In this document: positions 37,304-48,185 of the stretch, piece after piece
Layout of the letters: every line of letters begins with the position of its first letter
Numbering within the stretch: the first letter of the stretch is position 1
Assembly (NCBI RefSeq): GCF_900103985.1
Contig: NZ_FNIE01000005.1
Location: forward strand, 546,731 to 610,730
Length of the DNA: 64,000 nucleotides
Direction of reading: 5' to 3'
DNA from: Actinacidiphila guanduensis
GTDB lineage: Bacteria > Actinomycetota > Actinomycetes > Streptomycetales > Streptomycetaceae
Notes under the pieces: generated by a model
Told to the model about the DNA's origin: nothing
Seen by the model: only the letters and a program-made list of their open reading frames with translations
The model's database searches: none
Translations under genes and position numbers: made by a program

Positions 37304-38698
37304 TCACACGCCCTGGCTGACCGAGCTCATGTTGAAGTCCGGCACCCGCAGCGCGGGGGTGGCGGCGCGGGTGAACCAGTCGGCCCACTCGCGCGGCAGC
37401 GTCCGCTCGGTGCGGCCGGCCTCCGTGGCGCGGCCGAGCAGGTCGACCGGGGACTCGTTGAACCGGAAGTTGTTGACCACGCCGGTCACTTCGCCGCCCT
37501 CCACCAGGTACACCCCGTCGCGGGTGAGGCCGGTGAGCAGCAGCGTGGCCGGGTCCACCTCGCGGATGTACCACAGGCAGGTGAGCAGCAGGCCGCGCTC
37601 GGTGGCGGCCACCATCTCGTCAAGCGTACGGGTGCCGCCGCCGTCGAGCACCAGGTTGTCCGGGGCGGGGGCGAGCGGGACTCCGGTGAGGCCGGCGGTG
37701 TGGCGGGTGGTGATCAGCTGCCGCAGGGTGCCGTCCGCGATCCAGTCCACCGGGCCCGCCGGCAGGCCGTTGTCGAAGACCGAGGAGTCCCCGCCCGAGG
37801 CGTGGGCGACCACGAACGGGGCGGATTCCAGGCCGGGTTCGCCGGGGTCGCTGCGCAGGGTCAGCGCGAGCGGGCTGATCTTCTCGCCGATCCGGGTGCC
37901 GCCGCCCGGCTTGCTGAAGACGGTGCGGCCCTCGGCGGCGTCCCGGGCGCCGGAGGACCACATCTGATAGATCATCAGGTCGGCGACGGCGGTGGGCGGC
38001 AGCAGCGTCTCGTACCGGCCGGCGGGCAGCTCGACCTTGCGCTCGGCCCAGGCCAGCCGCCGGGCGAGGTCGGCGTCCACCGCCAGCGGGTCGACGTCGG
38101 TGAAGTCCGGGGTGGCGGTGCCGGACCAGGCCGAGCGGGTGCGGTCGGGGGACTTCGCGTTGACCTCGAGGGTGCCGGTGGGCTGGTCGTGGCGCAGCCG
38201 CAGCCCGCTGGAGGTGCCGAGGTAGGTGGAGGTGACCCGGTGGTGCGCGAAGCCGTACAGCTCGCGGCCGCCTGCGCGGGCCGCGGCGAACGCCTCGCCG
38301 AGCGCGGGCGCGAAGGCGGCGAAGACCTGCGAGCCGGTCTCGGCGGGCGGTTCGGTGAAGGCGGCCGAGGCCGGAGTGCCGGTGGCGAGGGGCTGGGCGT
38401 CCTCGGCGGGGCCGGCGTCGCGGGCGGCCGCCTCGGCGGCGCGGATCAGCGGCTCCAGCTCCTCGGCCGTCACCGCCGAGCGGGAGACCACGCCCGAGGC
38501 GGTGCCCTCCGCGCCGTCCACGGTGGCGATGACGGTGAGGGTGCGGCCGCGCGTGACCCCGTTCGTCGTCAGGGCGTTGCCGGCCCAGCGCAGATTGGCG
38601 CTCGACTCCTCGTCGGCGATCACCACGCAGCCGTCGGCCCGGGACAGCGACAGGGCGCGCTCGACGATCTCGTGGGGCTTGCTGCTGGCGCCGCTCAT
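37304..38698 (-). CDS. tldE: TldE/PmbA-type metalloprotease partner
   Basis: The 464-residue TldD/PmbA-family protein lacks the HExxxH motif, as TldE subunits do. Recognisable pieces are [33 protein letters not shown]-like mid-regions, and the C-terminal [32 protein letters not shown]. With TldD it forms a heterodimeric protease known elsewhere to process microcin B17 or CcdA and modified peptides. ATG 38698 overlaps the tldD stop as ATGA. No RiPP precursor was recognised nearby. Confidence 0.9.
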   Translation of the reverse strand: MSGASSKPHEIVERALSLSRADGCVVIADEESSANLRWAGNALTTNGVTRGRTLTVIATVDGAEGTASGVVSRSAVTAEELEPLIRAAEAAARDAGPAEDAQPLATGTPASAAFTEPPAETGSQVFAAFAPALGEAFAAARAGGRELYGFAHHRVTSTYLGTSSGLRLRHDQPTGTLEVNAKSPDRTRSAWSGTATPDFTDVDPLAVDADLARRLAWAERKVELPAGRYETLLPPTAVADLMIYQMWSSGARDAAEGRTVFSKPGGGTRIGEKISPLALTLRSDPGEPGLESAPFVVAHASGGDSSVFDNGLPAGPVDWIADGTLRQLITTRHTAGLTGVPLAPAPDNLVLDGGGTRTLDEMVAATERGLLLTCLWYIREVDPATLLLTGLTRDGVYLVEGGEVTGVVNNFRFNESPVDLLGRATEAGRTERTLPREWADWFTRAATPALRVPDFNMSSVSQGV

Positions 38699-40218
38699 CG
38701 GCCCGCCTCCTGCGTGGTGTTGAGAATGCTGACGCCCCGGAAGAGGGCGGAGGGGCAGCCGTGGCTGACCGCGGCGACCTGGCCGGGCTGGGCCTTGCCG
38801 CAGTTGAAGGCGCCGCCGAGCACGTAGGTCTGCGGGCCGCCGACGGCCTCCATCGAGCCCCAGAAGTCGGTGGTGGTGGCCTGGTAGGCGACGTCCTTGA
38901 GCTGTCCGGCGAGCCGGCCGTTCTCGATCCGGAAGAAGCGCTGGCCGGTGAACTGGAAGTTGTAGCGCTGCATGTCGATCGACCAGGAGCGGTCCCCGAC
39001 CACGTAGATGCCGCGCTCCACGCCGGCGATCAGCTCCTCGGTGGAGGGGCCGTCGGGCGCGGGCTGCAGCGAGACGTTCGCCATGCGCTGGACCGGGACG
39101 TGGGCGGGGGAGTCGGCGAACGCGCAGCCGTTGGACCGCTCGAAGCCGGTGAGGCGGGCGATCCGGCGGTCGAGCTGGTAGCCGACGAGGACGCCGTCGC
39201 GCACCAGGTCCCAGGACTGGCCGGCCACCCCCTCGTCGTCGAACCCGACGGTGGCCAGGCCGTGTTCCGCGGTGCGGTCGCCGGTGACGTTCATCAGCGG
39301 GGAGCCGTACTTCAAGGTGCCCAGCTGGTCGAAGGTGGCGAAGGAGGTGCCGGCGTACGCCGCCTCGTACCCCAGCGCGCGGTCCAGTTCGGTGGCGTGG
39401 CCGATCGACTCGTGGATCGTCAGCCACAGGTTCGAGGGGTCGACCACCAGGTCGTACCGCCCCGCGTCCACCGAGGGGGCGCGCATCTTCTCGGCGAGCA
39501 GGCCGGGGATGGCGGCCAGTTCGGCGTCCCAGTCCCAGCCGGTGCCCGTCAGGTACTCCCAGCCGCGTCCGGCCGGCGGGGCCAGGGTGCGCATGGAGTC
39601 GAAGTCGCCGGTCCCGGCGTCCACCGAGACGGCGGTCAGCACCGGGTGCAGGCGGACGCGCTGCTGGGTGGTCGTGGTGCCGGCGGTGTCGGCGTAGAAC
39701 TTGTTCTCCTGGACGGTGAGCAGGGCCGCGTCCACGTGCGAGACGCCCTCGGCGGCCAGCAGCCGGCCGCTCCACTCGGCGAGCAGGCCGGTCTTGTCGG
39801 CGTCGGGCACGTCGAAGGGGTTCACCTCGTAGGAGGACACCCAGGTGCGGTCGGCGTGCACCGGCTCGGGGGCCAGCTCCACCCGCTCGTCCGACCCCGC
39901 GGCCGCGATCACCTGCGCGGACAGCTTGGCCATGGCGACGGCCTGGGAGGCGACGCGCGCGGCCGCGTCCATCGTCAGGTCCACGCCCGCGGCGAAGCCC
40001 CAGGCGCCGCCGTGCACCACCCGTACCGCGTACCCCAGGTCGGTGGTGTCGGAGGCGCCCGCCGTCCGCCCGTCCCGCAACTGCCAGGAGGCGCTGCGCA
40101 CCCGCTCCAGCCTGAAGTCCGCGTGCTCCGCGCCCAGCGCCCGCGCCCGCGCCAACGCGGCATCGGCAAGCGCGCGCAGCGGCAGCGCGACGAACGACTC
40201 ATCCACCTCATGCGGCAC
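38695..40218 (-). CDS. tldD: TldD metalloprotease
   Basis: The 507-residue catalytic TldD subunit has the zinc motif HESIGH (HExxxH) followed by ATELDRALGYEAAYAG, and the C-terminal NGRLAGQLKDVAYQATTTDFW ... FNCGKAQPGQ region with conserved Cys. I chose GTG 40218 (VPHEVDESF) because GGGAAGGGAAG precedes it and homology begins there; upstream in-frame sequence is low complexity. It is first in a coupled pair with tldE and divergent from the LPMO gene. Confidence 0.92.
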   Translation of the reverse strand: MPHEVDESFVALPLRALADAALARARALGAEHADFRLERVRSASWQLRDGRTAGASDTTDLGYAVRVVHGGAWGFAAGVDLTMDAAARVASQAVAMAKLSAQVIAAAGSDERVELAPEPVHADRTWVSSYEVNPFDVPDADKTGLLAEWSGRLLAAEGVSHVDAALLTVQENKFYADTAGTTTTQQRVRLHPVLTAVSVDAGTGDFDSMRTLAPPAGRGWEYLTGTGWDWDAELAAIPGLLAEKMRAPSVDAGRYDLVVDPSNLWLTIHESIGHATELDRALGYEAAYAGTSFATFDQLGTLKYGSPLMNVTGDRTAEHGLATVGFDDEGVAGQSWDLVRDGVLVGYQLDRRIARLTGFERSNGCAFADSPAHVPVQRMANVSLQPAPDGPSTEELIAGVERGIYVVGDRSWSIDMQRYNFQFTGQRFFRIENGRLAGQLKDVAYQATTTDFWGSMEAVGGPQTYVLGGAFNCGKAQPGQVAAVSHGCPSALFRGVSILNTTQEAGR

Positions 40219-40581
40219 GACGATCTTCCCTTCCCTCGCTTCCTCCGCAGTGAACCACGTCCGCGCCCCGCCGCGGTGGCGAATTCCCCCGGGCCTGTGG
40301 ACAACTCGCACGTGCCCCCGGACGAGCGGGCCCGGGCCGCGGCCGGCCGGACCGGGCGATCGGGCCGGACCGGGCGTGTGGTGGACGCGGCGGCCCGGCG
40401 GACCGCGTGGGCCCTCTGGAACCCGTGGACCGTCTCTGGACACGACCGCCGCTGGTATGGACCAATCTGGGTGCCGATCGATATGCTCATGACAAGCGCC
40501 CCGCTTGTCCCCGGAGTCCCCCCACGGATCCGACGGGTCCGAGGGATCCGCCGACTCCCAGGCCCGACAAGGAGTCCCCCC
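40219..40581. other. Divergent intergenic region between tldD and the LPMO gene
   Basis: The 363-bp gap contains promoters of both genes. Apart from the DasR-like site at 40451-40466 and the AAGGAG ribosome site at 40569-40574 I see only GC-rich sequence with scattered GGGCCGGACC-type direct repeats around 40340-40375. No additional gene is supported. Confidence 0.5.
40451..40466 (+). promoter_or_regulatory. DasR-responsive-element-like site upstream of the LPMO gene
   Basis: GCTGGTATGGACCAAT matches the DasR consensus ACTGGTCTAGACCACT at 12 of 16 positions, including both TGGT and ACCA half-sites. DasR is the GlcNAc-responsive GntR repressor controlling chitin and aminosugar genes in Streptomyces. 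The site is about 115 bases before the LPMO ATG, consistent with chitin-linked control. Confidence 0.6.
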
Positions 40582-42427
<1,846 letters not shown>

Positions 42428-42432
42428 TCGCC

Positions 42433-43200
42433 ATGAGCGGAATCCTCGACGGCAAGCGCGTTCTGGTCACCGGTGTGCTGATGGAGTCCTCCATCGCCTT
42501 CCACGCCGCCAAGCTGGCCCAGGAGCAGGGCGCCGAGATCATCCTGACCGCCTTCCCCCGCCCGACCCTCACCGAGCGCATCGCCAAGAAGCTCCCCAAG
42601 CCGGCCAAGGTGATCGAGCTCGACGTCACCAACGACCAGCACCTGGCGGGCCTGGCCGACACCGTCCGCGAGGAGCTCGGCAGCCTGGACGGCGTCGTGC
42701 ACTCCATCGGCTTCGCGCCCCAGGACGCGCTCGGCGGCAACTTCCTCAACACCCCCTTCGAGTCCGTGGCCACCGCCATGCACGTCTCGGCGTACTCGCT
42801 GAAGTCGCTCACCATGGCGTGCCTGCCGCTGATGGCCGAGGGCGGCTCGGTCGTCGGCCTCACCTTCGACGCGCAGTTCGCCTGGCCGCAGTACGACTGG
42901 ATGGGCCCGGCCAAGGCCGCCCTCGAGGCGACCTCCCGCTACATCGCCCGCGACCTGGGCAAGCAGAACGTCCGCTGCAACCTCATCTCCGCGGGGCCGA
43001 TCGGCTCCATGGCGGCGAAGTCCATCCCGGGCTTCTCCGAGCTGGCCTCGGTGTGGAACCACCGCTCCCCGCTGGAGTGGGACATGGCCGACCCCGAGCC
43101 GGCCGGCCGCGGCGTGGTCGCCCTGCTCTCGGACTGGTTCCCCAAGACGACCGGCGAGATCATCCACGTGGACGGCGGCCTGCACGCCATCGGCGCCTGA
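42433..43200 (+). CDS. fabI: NADH-dependent enoyl-ACP reductase FabI (InhA-like)
   Basis: The 255-residue atypical SDR begins MSGILDGKRVLVTGVLMESSIAFHAAK (FabI/InhA-type dinucleotide loop), with HSIGFAPQDALGGNF and the catalytic Tyr/Lys pair in QYDWMGPAKAALE, and the InhA-type end IIHVDGGLHAIGA. It performs the last reduction of each fatty-acid elongation cycle. The mycobacterial homologue is the target of isoniazid and triclosan. It is coupled with fabG and ends at a strong terminator. Confidence 0.95.
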   Translation: MSGILDGKRVLVTGVLMESSIAFHAAKLAQEQGAEIILTAFPRPTLTERIAKKLPKPAKVIELDVTNDQHLAGLADTVREELGSLDGVVHSIGFAPQDALGGNFLNTPFESVATAMHVSAYSLKSLTMACLPLMAEGGSVVGLTFDAQFAWPQYDWMGPAKAALEATSRYIARDLGKQNVRCNLISAGPIGSMAAKSIPGFSELASVWNHRSPLEWDMADPEPAGRGVVALLSDWFPKTTGEIIHVDGGLHAIGA

Positions 43201-43231
43201 CCCTTCCGGCGCGGCGGCGAGCAGGTCCTCA

Positions 43232-43274
43232 CGCGAGGCCGCCCGGGCACAAAGAGTGCGCGGGCGGCCTCGCG
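43232..43274. terminator. Bidirectional terminator between fabI and the GntR regulator
   Basis: CGCGAGGCCGCCCG (43232-43245) pairs perfectly with CGGGCGGCCTCGCG (43261-43274); the loop can extend the stem with GCAC/GTGC. It lies in the 109-bp convergent gap. Confidence 0.88.
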
Positions 43275-43309
43275 TCCATTGGTGCCGGGCCGCGTCCAGG
43301 GGGCCGCAC

Positions 43310-43993
43310 TCAGCGGCGCGGGTTCACGAAGCGGCAGAAGAGCGCGTGCTCGCGGGCCTCGGCGGAGGCCGCGGCGACATCGCCCGCGCGGATCGCGGCC
43401 ACCAGCCGGGCGTGGTCGAGATGGTCCTCGGGACGCAGGGTCGTGCCCACGTCGGCCCGCAGGAAGTCCCGCAGCACCTCGCCGAGGTCGGCGTACAGGG
43501 TGCTGAACACCTCGTTGTGGGAAGCCGCCACCACCGCCAGGTGGAACGTCACGTCGGCCTGCACGAACGCCTCCGCGTCGCCCGACTCCCACGCCTGCTC
43601 GCGCCCGGCGAGCAGGGCGTCCAGCTGCCGCAGGTCGGCCTCCTCGCGCCGCTCGGCGGCCAGCCCCGCCGCTCCCGCCTCCAGGGAGCTGCGCAGCTCG
43701 GCGACGTGCCGCGGATCGGAGCCCTCGAAGCGCGCCCGCATCACGCCCGCGAGCTCGCTGGTGGCGAGCACATAGGTGCCCGAGCCCTGGCGGATGTCGA
43801 GCACCCCGTTGTGCGCCAGCGCGCGGACGGCCTCGCGCACGGTGTTGCGGGCCACGCCGAGCCGCTCCACCAGCTCCGGCTCGGTCGGGATGCGGGAGCC
43901 GACCGGCCAGGTGCCCGAGGCGATCTCCGCGCGCAGCCGCGCGATCACCTGGTCGGCCAGCGGGGCGGGACGCGGCACGGGTCCGAGATTCAT
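43310..43993 (-). CDS. GntR-family (FadR/FCD subfamily) transcriptional regulator
   Basis: The 227-residue protein has an N-terminal winged helix (LADQVIARLRAEIASGTWPVGSRIPTE... LGVARNTVREAVRALAHNG, about 12-68) and a C-terminal all-helical FCD ligand domain with metal-ligand-type Asp/His residues (DVTFHLAVVAASHN, DHLDHARLVAAI). FCD regulators bind small organic acids. The ATG at 43993 is only 22 bp from the ATG of the divergent MFS gene, with overlapping -10 boxes in a palindrome, so it probably controls both. Confidence 0.92.
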   Translation of the reverse strand: MNLGPVPRPAPLADQVIARLRAEIASGTWPVGSRIPTEPELVERLGVARNTVREAVRALAHNGVLDIRQGSGTYVLATSELAGVMRARFEGSDPRHVAELRSSLEAGAAGLAAERREEADLRQLDALLAGREQAWESGDAEAFVQADVTFHLAVVAASHNEVFSTLYADLGEVLRDFLRADVGTTLRPEDHLDHARLVAAIRAGDVAAASAEAREHALFCRFVNPRR

Positions 43994-44015
43994 CCCATCA
44001 TTCTATGATGGATCC
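43994..44015. promoter_or_regulatory. Overlapping back-to-back leaderless promoters with a 17-bp palindromic operator
   Basis: Only 22 bases separate the two start codons. CCATCATTCTATGATGG (43995-44011) is a perfect dyad (7-base arms, 3-base centre). On the plus strand TATGAT (44004-44009) ends 6 nt before ATG 44016; on the minus strand TAGAAT (44005-44000) ends 6 nt before ATG 43993. Both mRNAs would begin at the A of the start codon. A GntR dimer on the dyad would cover both -10 boxes at once. Confidence 0.75.
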
Positions 44016-45428
44016 ATGCGTGATGACGAACCCCTCACCCTCGACCGCGCGGCGGCCGCCGCACCCGACCCCGCAACCCCACCCGCCACCGTCCCTGCCG
44101 CCCCGGCCCGGCCGGCCGCCGTCAGCGCCCACGAGAGCGCCCATCGGCCGCCGCAATGGGTGCGCCGGCTCGTCATCACCGCGCTGCTGCTTGCCGCCGT
44201 CAACCTCCGCCCGGCCATCACGAGCCTGGGCGCCCTGCTGAAGGAGGTCCGCGACGGACTCGGCATGAGCGGCACCATGGCCGGGCTGCTCACCTCGGTG
44301 CCCGCCGCCTGCTTCGCCCTCTTCGGCTTCGCCGCGCCCCGGCTGGCCCGCCGGTACGGCCCCGGCGCCGTCGTCTGCGCCGGCATGGCCGCCCTGACCA
44401 TCGGCCTGCTGCTGCGCCCGCTCGCCGGCGGCACGGCCGTCTTCCTGGCCGCCAGCGCCCTGGCACTGGCCGGCATCGCCGTCTCCAACGTGCTGATGCC
44501 GGTGATCGTCAAGCGCTACTTCCCCGACAAGGTCGGCACCGTCACCGGCCTGTACTCCATGGCGCTGTCCCTGGGCACCGCCGTGGCCGCCGCGGTGAGC
44601 GTCCCCCTGACCGACGCCATGGGCGGCAGCTGGCGCCTCGGCCTGGGCATGTGGGCCCTGCTCGCCGCCCTCGCCGTCGGCCCCTGGATCCTCCTCGTCC
44701 GCGACCGCTCCGGCGTCCATGTGCCCAGGCGCTCCCCGGCACCCATGGCGTCGAGCGGGGCCGCTGCAAAGGCGGCGGACACAGGTGCCGAGGACAGTGC
44801 CCCCACCAGCGGCTCCGCCGGCGCACCCGTCCTCGCACCCGGGGAGCATGGGCGGATCACCCGCAGCCGCACCGCCTGGATGCTCGCCTGCTTCTTCGGG
44901 CTCCAGGGCACCGCGGCCTACGTGACCATGGGCTGGATGCCGCAGATCCTGCGCGACGCCGGGATCTCCGCCGGACAGGCGGGCGTGCTGCTCGCGGTCA
45001 CCATGGCGATGGGCGTGCCGCTGTCGTTCGTCCTGCCGCCGCTCGCCGCCAGGATGCGCTCCCAGGGGCCCATCGTCGTCCTGCTCGCCGTCTGCCAGAT
45101 CGCCGGCTTCCTGGGCCTGTGGGCCGCCCCGGCCGCCGCCCCGTACCTGTGGGCGCTGCTGCTCGGCGTCGCCAACTGCGCCTTCCCCCTGGTGCTGACG
45201 ATGATCGGGATGCGTTCGCGCACCGGCCCCGGCGTGGTGCGCCTGTCGGCCTTCGCGCAGAGCACCGGCTACCTCATCTCCATCCCCGGCCCGATCCTGG
45301 TCGGCACCCTCAACCAGGCCACCGGCAGCTGGGGCGTGCCCATGGTGCTGATGGCCGTCCTGGTGGCCCCGCAGGTCCTGTGCGGGGTGCTCGCCGGACG
45401 CAACCGCCAGATCGAGGACGAACTGTGA
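44016..45428 (+). CDS. CynX/NimT-type MFS transporter
   Basis: The 470-residue protein has 12 predicted membrane segments after a disordered Ala/Pro-rich N-terminus of ~45 residues. NLRPAITSLGALLKEVRDGLGMS, PRLARRYGPGAVVCAG and KRYFPDKVGTVTGLYSMALSLG resemble the cyanate/nitroimidazole (CynX/NimT) MFS family. The central cytoplasmic loop (about 235-280) is long and low complexity. Regulation is probably by the divergent GntR protein. The substrate is unknown. A 40-residue peptide gene follows 42 bases later. Confidence 0.9.
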   Translation: MRDDEPLTLDRAAAAAPDPATPPATVPAAPARPAAVSAHESAHRPPQWVRRLVITALLLAAVNLRPAITSLGALLKEVRDGLGMSGTMAGLLTSVPAACFALFGFAAPRLARRYGPGAVVCAGMAALTIGLLLRPLAGGTAVFLAASALALAGIAVSNVLMPVIVKRYFPDKVGTVTGLYSMALSLGTAVAAAVSVPLTDAMGGSWRLGLGMWALLAALAVGPWILLVRDRSGVHVPRRSPAPMASSGAAAKAADTGAEDSAPTSGSAGAPVLAPGEHGRITRSRTAWMLACFFGLQGTAAYVTMGWMPQILRDAGISAGQAGVLLAVTMAMGVPLSFVLPPLAARMRSQGPIVVLLAVCQIAGFLGLWAAPAAAPYLWALLLGVANCAFPLVLTMIGMRSRTGPGVVRLSAFAQSTGYLISIPGPILVGTLNQATGSWGVPMVLMAVLVAPQVLCGVLAGRNRQIEDEL

Positions 45429-45470
45429 CCCCGCCGCGGGCCGCCCAGGAACCGGTGCCAGACTGACTCC

Positions 45471-45593
45471 ATGCCCGTACTCGAACCCAACCCCCCGCAG
45501 CCGCACCGGCGGCTGCTGATCGTCTTCGGCCTGATGATGGGGGTGCCCGCGATCGTCGCGGTCGTCGCCACCATCGCGGCCCGTATGGGGTAA
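45471..45593 (+). CDS. SGM_5486-type transporter-associated small protein
   Basis: The 40-residue peptide MPVLEPNPPQPHRRLLIVF... has a Pro-rich N-terminus and one hydrophobic helix (LLIVFGLMMGVPAIVAVVAT), ending ARMG. Size, sequence style and position directly after a CynX-type MFS gene match the small 'SGM_5486 family transporter-associated protein' seen in Streptomyces. CAGACT lies 6 nt before the ATG, so it may be leaderless, or it may be carried on the transporter mRNA. It probably associates with the transporter in the membrane. Confidence 0.8.
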   Translation: MPVLEPNPPQPHRRLLIVFGLMMGVPAIVAVVATIAARMG

Positions 45594-45903
45594 CCCGCCC
45601 CGCAGCGCCCCTCGCCCGCACCTCGACTCCGCCTCCCCTGGCCCTTGCCCGCACCTCGACCGCGCCTCCCTTGCGCCTCGACCGGGCCCCGCGCACCTTC
45701 CGCGGCGGCCGACCCCGAGCCGAGGGTGGGGACAACCCCACCTTCCCTAGGGGGCCAGGGTCAGGGTCGAGTGGGTGGACGACCGGATGGGACCGCAGAA
45801 GCCGCGCCCGTAGCGTCGTGCCGTACACAGACGGCAGCACACGACGCACCACCACCACGACGGCAGCAGCGGCACCACGACGGTCCCCACGGAGGCGTTC
45901 ACC
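45594..45903. other. 310-bp gap with a 33-bp direct repeat and a palindrome
   Basis: GCCCGCACCTCGAC...GCCTCCC recurs at 45614 and 45647 (33-bp period, diverged). GGTGGGG-ACAA-CCCCACC (45725-45742) is a perfect 7-base inverted repeat and is followed by CTAGGGGG and GGGTCAGGGTCGAG, a possible regulated promoter for the small membrane protein downstream. No gene is supported in the gap. Confidence 0.45.
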
Positions 45904-46152
45904 GTGACCACGCAGTCCCCGCACCTGTACGAGCGGCAGACCGGCCCGGCCGGCGGCACCGCGAAGGCGGCGGCCCAGACCCGGCTCACCTGGTGGGGGC
46001 TGGCACTGCCGGTGGCCGCCTTCACCGCGCTGCTGGTGCTGGTCGGCAGCGGCTCCGCGCACGGCACCCCCACGGCCTCCGGCGGCGACCTGCTGCGGCA
46101 CCTGGCGGGCCTGGGCGCCGCCGTGCTCGCCCTGCTCGGCCACCTCGTCTGA
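45904..46152 (+). CDS. Small membrane protein, function unknown
   Basis: The 82-residue product has two hydrophobic helices (LTWWGLALPVAAFTALLVLVG and LLRHLAGLGAAVLALLGHLV) after a hydrophilic N-terminus of ~27 residues. GTG 45904 has ACGGAGG nearby. It is not recognised. It precedes sixA by 142 bp on the same strand and its leader contains a strong inverted repeat, so regulated expression is likely. Confidence 0.65.
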   Translation: MTTQSPHLYERQTGPAGGTAKAAAQTRLTWWGLALPVAAFTALLVLVGSGSAHGTPTASGGDLLRHLAGLGAAVLALLGHLV

Positions 46153-46294
46153 AGCCGTCAGGTCGGGACCGCCCGAAACCCTCGCCCGAGACACCGCCCG
46201 CCCTCCCGGCCGCCCGCCGCCACGCCGGGCCCCGGCCGCGGACGTCCTCGGTCATCCCGCGCCTGACCGCCTGATTTCTGGAAAGCTGAAGGGC

Positions 46295-46813
46295 ATGACC
46301 GTCGATTCACCGCGCACCATCGTCCTGCTCAGGCACGCCAAGGCCGACTGGCCCGACGTCCCCGACCGCGAGCGCCCGCTCGCCGACCGGGGCCGGCTGG
46401 ACGCCCCCGCGGCCGGCCGCCGCTTCACCGACGACGGCCTCACCTTCGACCTCGCCCTGTGCTCGACGGCGGACCGCACCCGCGAGACCTGGAAGCTCGT
46501 CGCCCACGAGCTCGACCACCGCCCGAAGACGGTCTACGAGGACCGGCTCTACGACGCCACGCTCGGCCAGCTGATCGCCGTGGTCAACGAGACCCCGGAC
46601 GATGTCGGCACCCTGCTGCTCGTCGGCCACAACCCGGGCATCCACGCGCTGGCCGACGCCCTGGCCGGCACCGAGAGCGAACCGCTGGCCCGCATGCACC
46701 GCGGCGGCTTCCCCACCGCGGCCTTCGCGGTGCTCACCTTCGACGGCTCGTGGAAGTCCGTGGAGCACGGCGTGGCGCGGATGTCGGCGTTCTGGACCCC
46801 GCACGAGAGCTGA
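46295..46813 (+). CDS. SixA-type histidine phosphatase
   Basis: The 172-residue phosphohistidine-phosphatase-like protein has the RHG core LLRHAKADWPD (about 11-21), CSTADRTRETW and VGHNPGIHALADAL (second catalytic His). SixA in E. coli dephosphorylates phosphohistidine of phosphotransfer proteins; targets here are unknown. ATG 46295 follows GAAAGCTGAAGGG. It is convergent with serB and separated from it by a strong hairpin. Confidence 0.88.
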   Translation: MTVDSPRTIVLLRHAKADWPDVPDRERPLADRGRLDAPAAGRRFTDDGLTFDLALCSTADRTRETWKLVAHELDHRPKTVYEDRLYDATLGQLIAVVNETPDDVGTLLLVGHNPGIHALADALAGTESEPLARMHRGGFPTAAFAVLTFDGSWKSVEHGVARMSAFWTPHES

Positions 46814-46841
46814 ACCCCGCACGAGCCGGCCGGCCGGCGCA

Positions 46842-46877
46842 CCGCGGGCGCCACCGAGGACGGCGCGGCGCCCGCGG
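46842..46877. terminator. Bidirectional terminator between sixA-like gene and serB
   Basis: CCGCGGGCGCC (46842-46852) pairs perfectly with GGCGCCCGCGG (46867-46877) with a 14-base loop. It lies between convergent stops. Confidence 0.8.
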
Positions 46878-46886
46878 CCGGCGGGC

Positions 46887-48185
46887 TCAGTCCTCGCTGG
46901 TGTCCACCCCGTCCAGCTCGTCCGCCGCGTCGATCTCCTCGCGGGTGATGCCCAGCAGATAGAGGACGGTGTCCAGGAAGGGCACGTTCACCGCCGTGTC
47001 GGCCGCCTCGCGCACCACCGGCTTGGCGTTGAAGGCCACGCCGAGACCGGCCGCGTTGAGCATGTCCAGGTCGTTGGCGCCGTCGCCGACCGCCACCGTC
47101 TGGCTGAGCGGCACCCCGGCCTGCCGGGCGAAGTCCCGCAGCAGCCGGGCCTTGCCCGCCCGGTCCACGATCGGCCCGACCACCTTGCCGGTCAGCCGCC
47201 CGTCCACGATCTCCAGGGTGTTCGCGGCCGCGAAGTCCAGCCCGAGCCGCTCCTTGAGGTCGTCGGTGACCTGCGTGAAGCCGCCGGAGACCACGCCGAC
47301 CTGGGAGCCGAGCCGCTTGAGGGTCCGCACCAGCGTTCGGGCGCCGGGGGTGAGCCGCACCTGCGCGCGGACCTTGTCCACCGCCGAGGCGTCCAGGCCC
47401 GCCAGCAGCGCGACCCGGGCGTGCAGCGACTGCTCGAAGTCCAGCTCGCCGCGCATCGCCGCCGCGGTGACCTCCGCGACCTGCGCCTCGCAGCCGGCGA
47501 GCGCGGCGAACAGCTCGATCACCTCGTCCTGGATGAGCGTGGAGTCCACGTCCATCACCACCAGCCGCTGCGCCCTGCGCTGCAGCCCGGCGGGCACCAC
47601 CGCAACGTCCACCCCGCGCCTGGCCCCCTCCAGCGCCAGCGCCGAGCGCAGCGCGGTGTGCTCGGCGCCCGAGACGGCGAACTCCACGGCCGTCACGGGG
47701 TACTTGGCCAGCCGGAAGATCCGGTCGATGTTGGCGCCCGCGCCCGCGATCCGTGCCGCTATGGCCGCGGTGGACTCCGCGGTCAGCGGGTGGCCGAGCA
47801 CGGTGACGTGCGAACGGCCCTCGCCACGCGGCCGGTTGTCGCCGATGCCCGAGATGATCTCGGCCTCCATCCGCCGCGACTCGGCCCAGGCGTGCACGGT
47901 GGCCCGCAGCTCGCCCTCGGCGCCGCGCCCGGCCGGCACGGTGACCAGCGCGCACAGCACGATACGGCCCCGGGTGACGACCTGCTCGATGTCCACCACG
48001 GCGACGCCGTAGCCGGCGAGCGTCTCGAAGAGGCCGGCGGTCAGACCGGGGCGGTCTTTGCCGAAGATCTTCACCAGGAGGGTCGGCGCGTCCGCGGGGG
48101 GCAGCCCACCGGCGGCGCCCTGCGGGGCAGTGCCGGGCGAGGCTGCCGGACCGGTCGCCGGTGGGGTCTGCGAGGCGTCAGTCAT
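46887..48185 (-). CDS. serB: Phosphoserine phosphatase SerB with N-terminal ACT-type domains
   Basis: The 432-residue HAD phosphatase carries out the last step of serine synthesis. The catalytic motif is MDVDSTLIQDE; later motifs are GVVSGGFTQV and VGDGANDLDML. Two ACT-like regulatory repeats precede it (LLVKIFGKDRPGLTAGLFETLAG and a second around THVTVLGHPLTAES), as in mycobacterial SerB2, where serine binds. The first ~35 residues are disordered. ATG 48185 is the first in-frame start after a stretch lacking homology. Confidence 0.94.
   Translation of the reverse strand: MTDASQTPPATGPAASPGTAPQGAAGGLPPADAPTLLVKIFGKDRPGLTAGLFETLAGYGVAVVDIEQVVTRGRIVLCALVTVPAGRGAEGELRATVHAWAESRRMEAEIISGIGDNRPRGEGRSHVTVLGHPLTAESTAAIAARIAGAGANIDRIFRLAKYPVTAVEFAVSGAEHTALRSALALEGARRGVDVAVVPAGLQRRAQRLVVMDVDSTLIQDEVIELFAALAGCEAQVAEVTAAAMRGELDFEQSLHARVALLAGLDASAVDKVRAQVRLTPGARTLVRTLKRLGSQVGVVSGGFTQVTDDLKERLGLDFAAANTLEIVDGRLTGKVVGPIVDRAGKARLLRDFARQAGVPLSQTVAVGDGANDLDMLNAAGLGVAFNAKPVVREAADTAVNVPFLDTVLYLLGITREEIDAADELDGVDTSED

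Noticed and set aside
37304..40218. RiPP cluster around TldD/TldE
   Set aside because: No precursor peptide, leader-binding domain or modifying enzyme is adjacent; tldD/tldE are housekeeping in many genomes.
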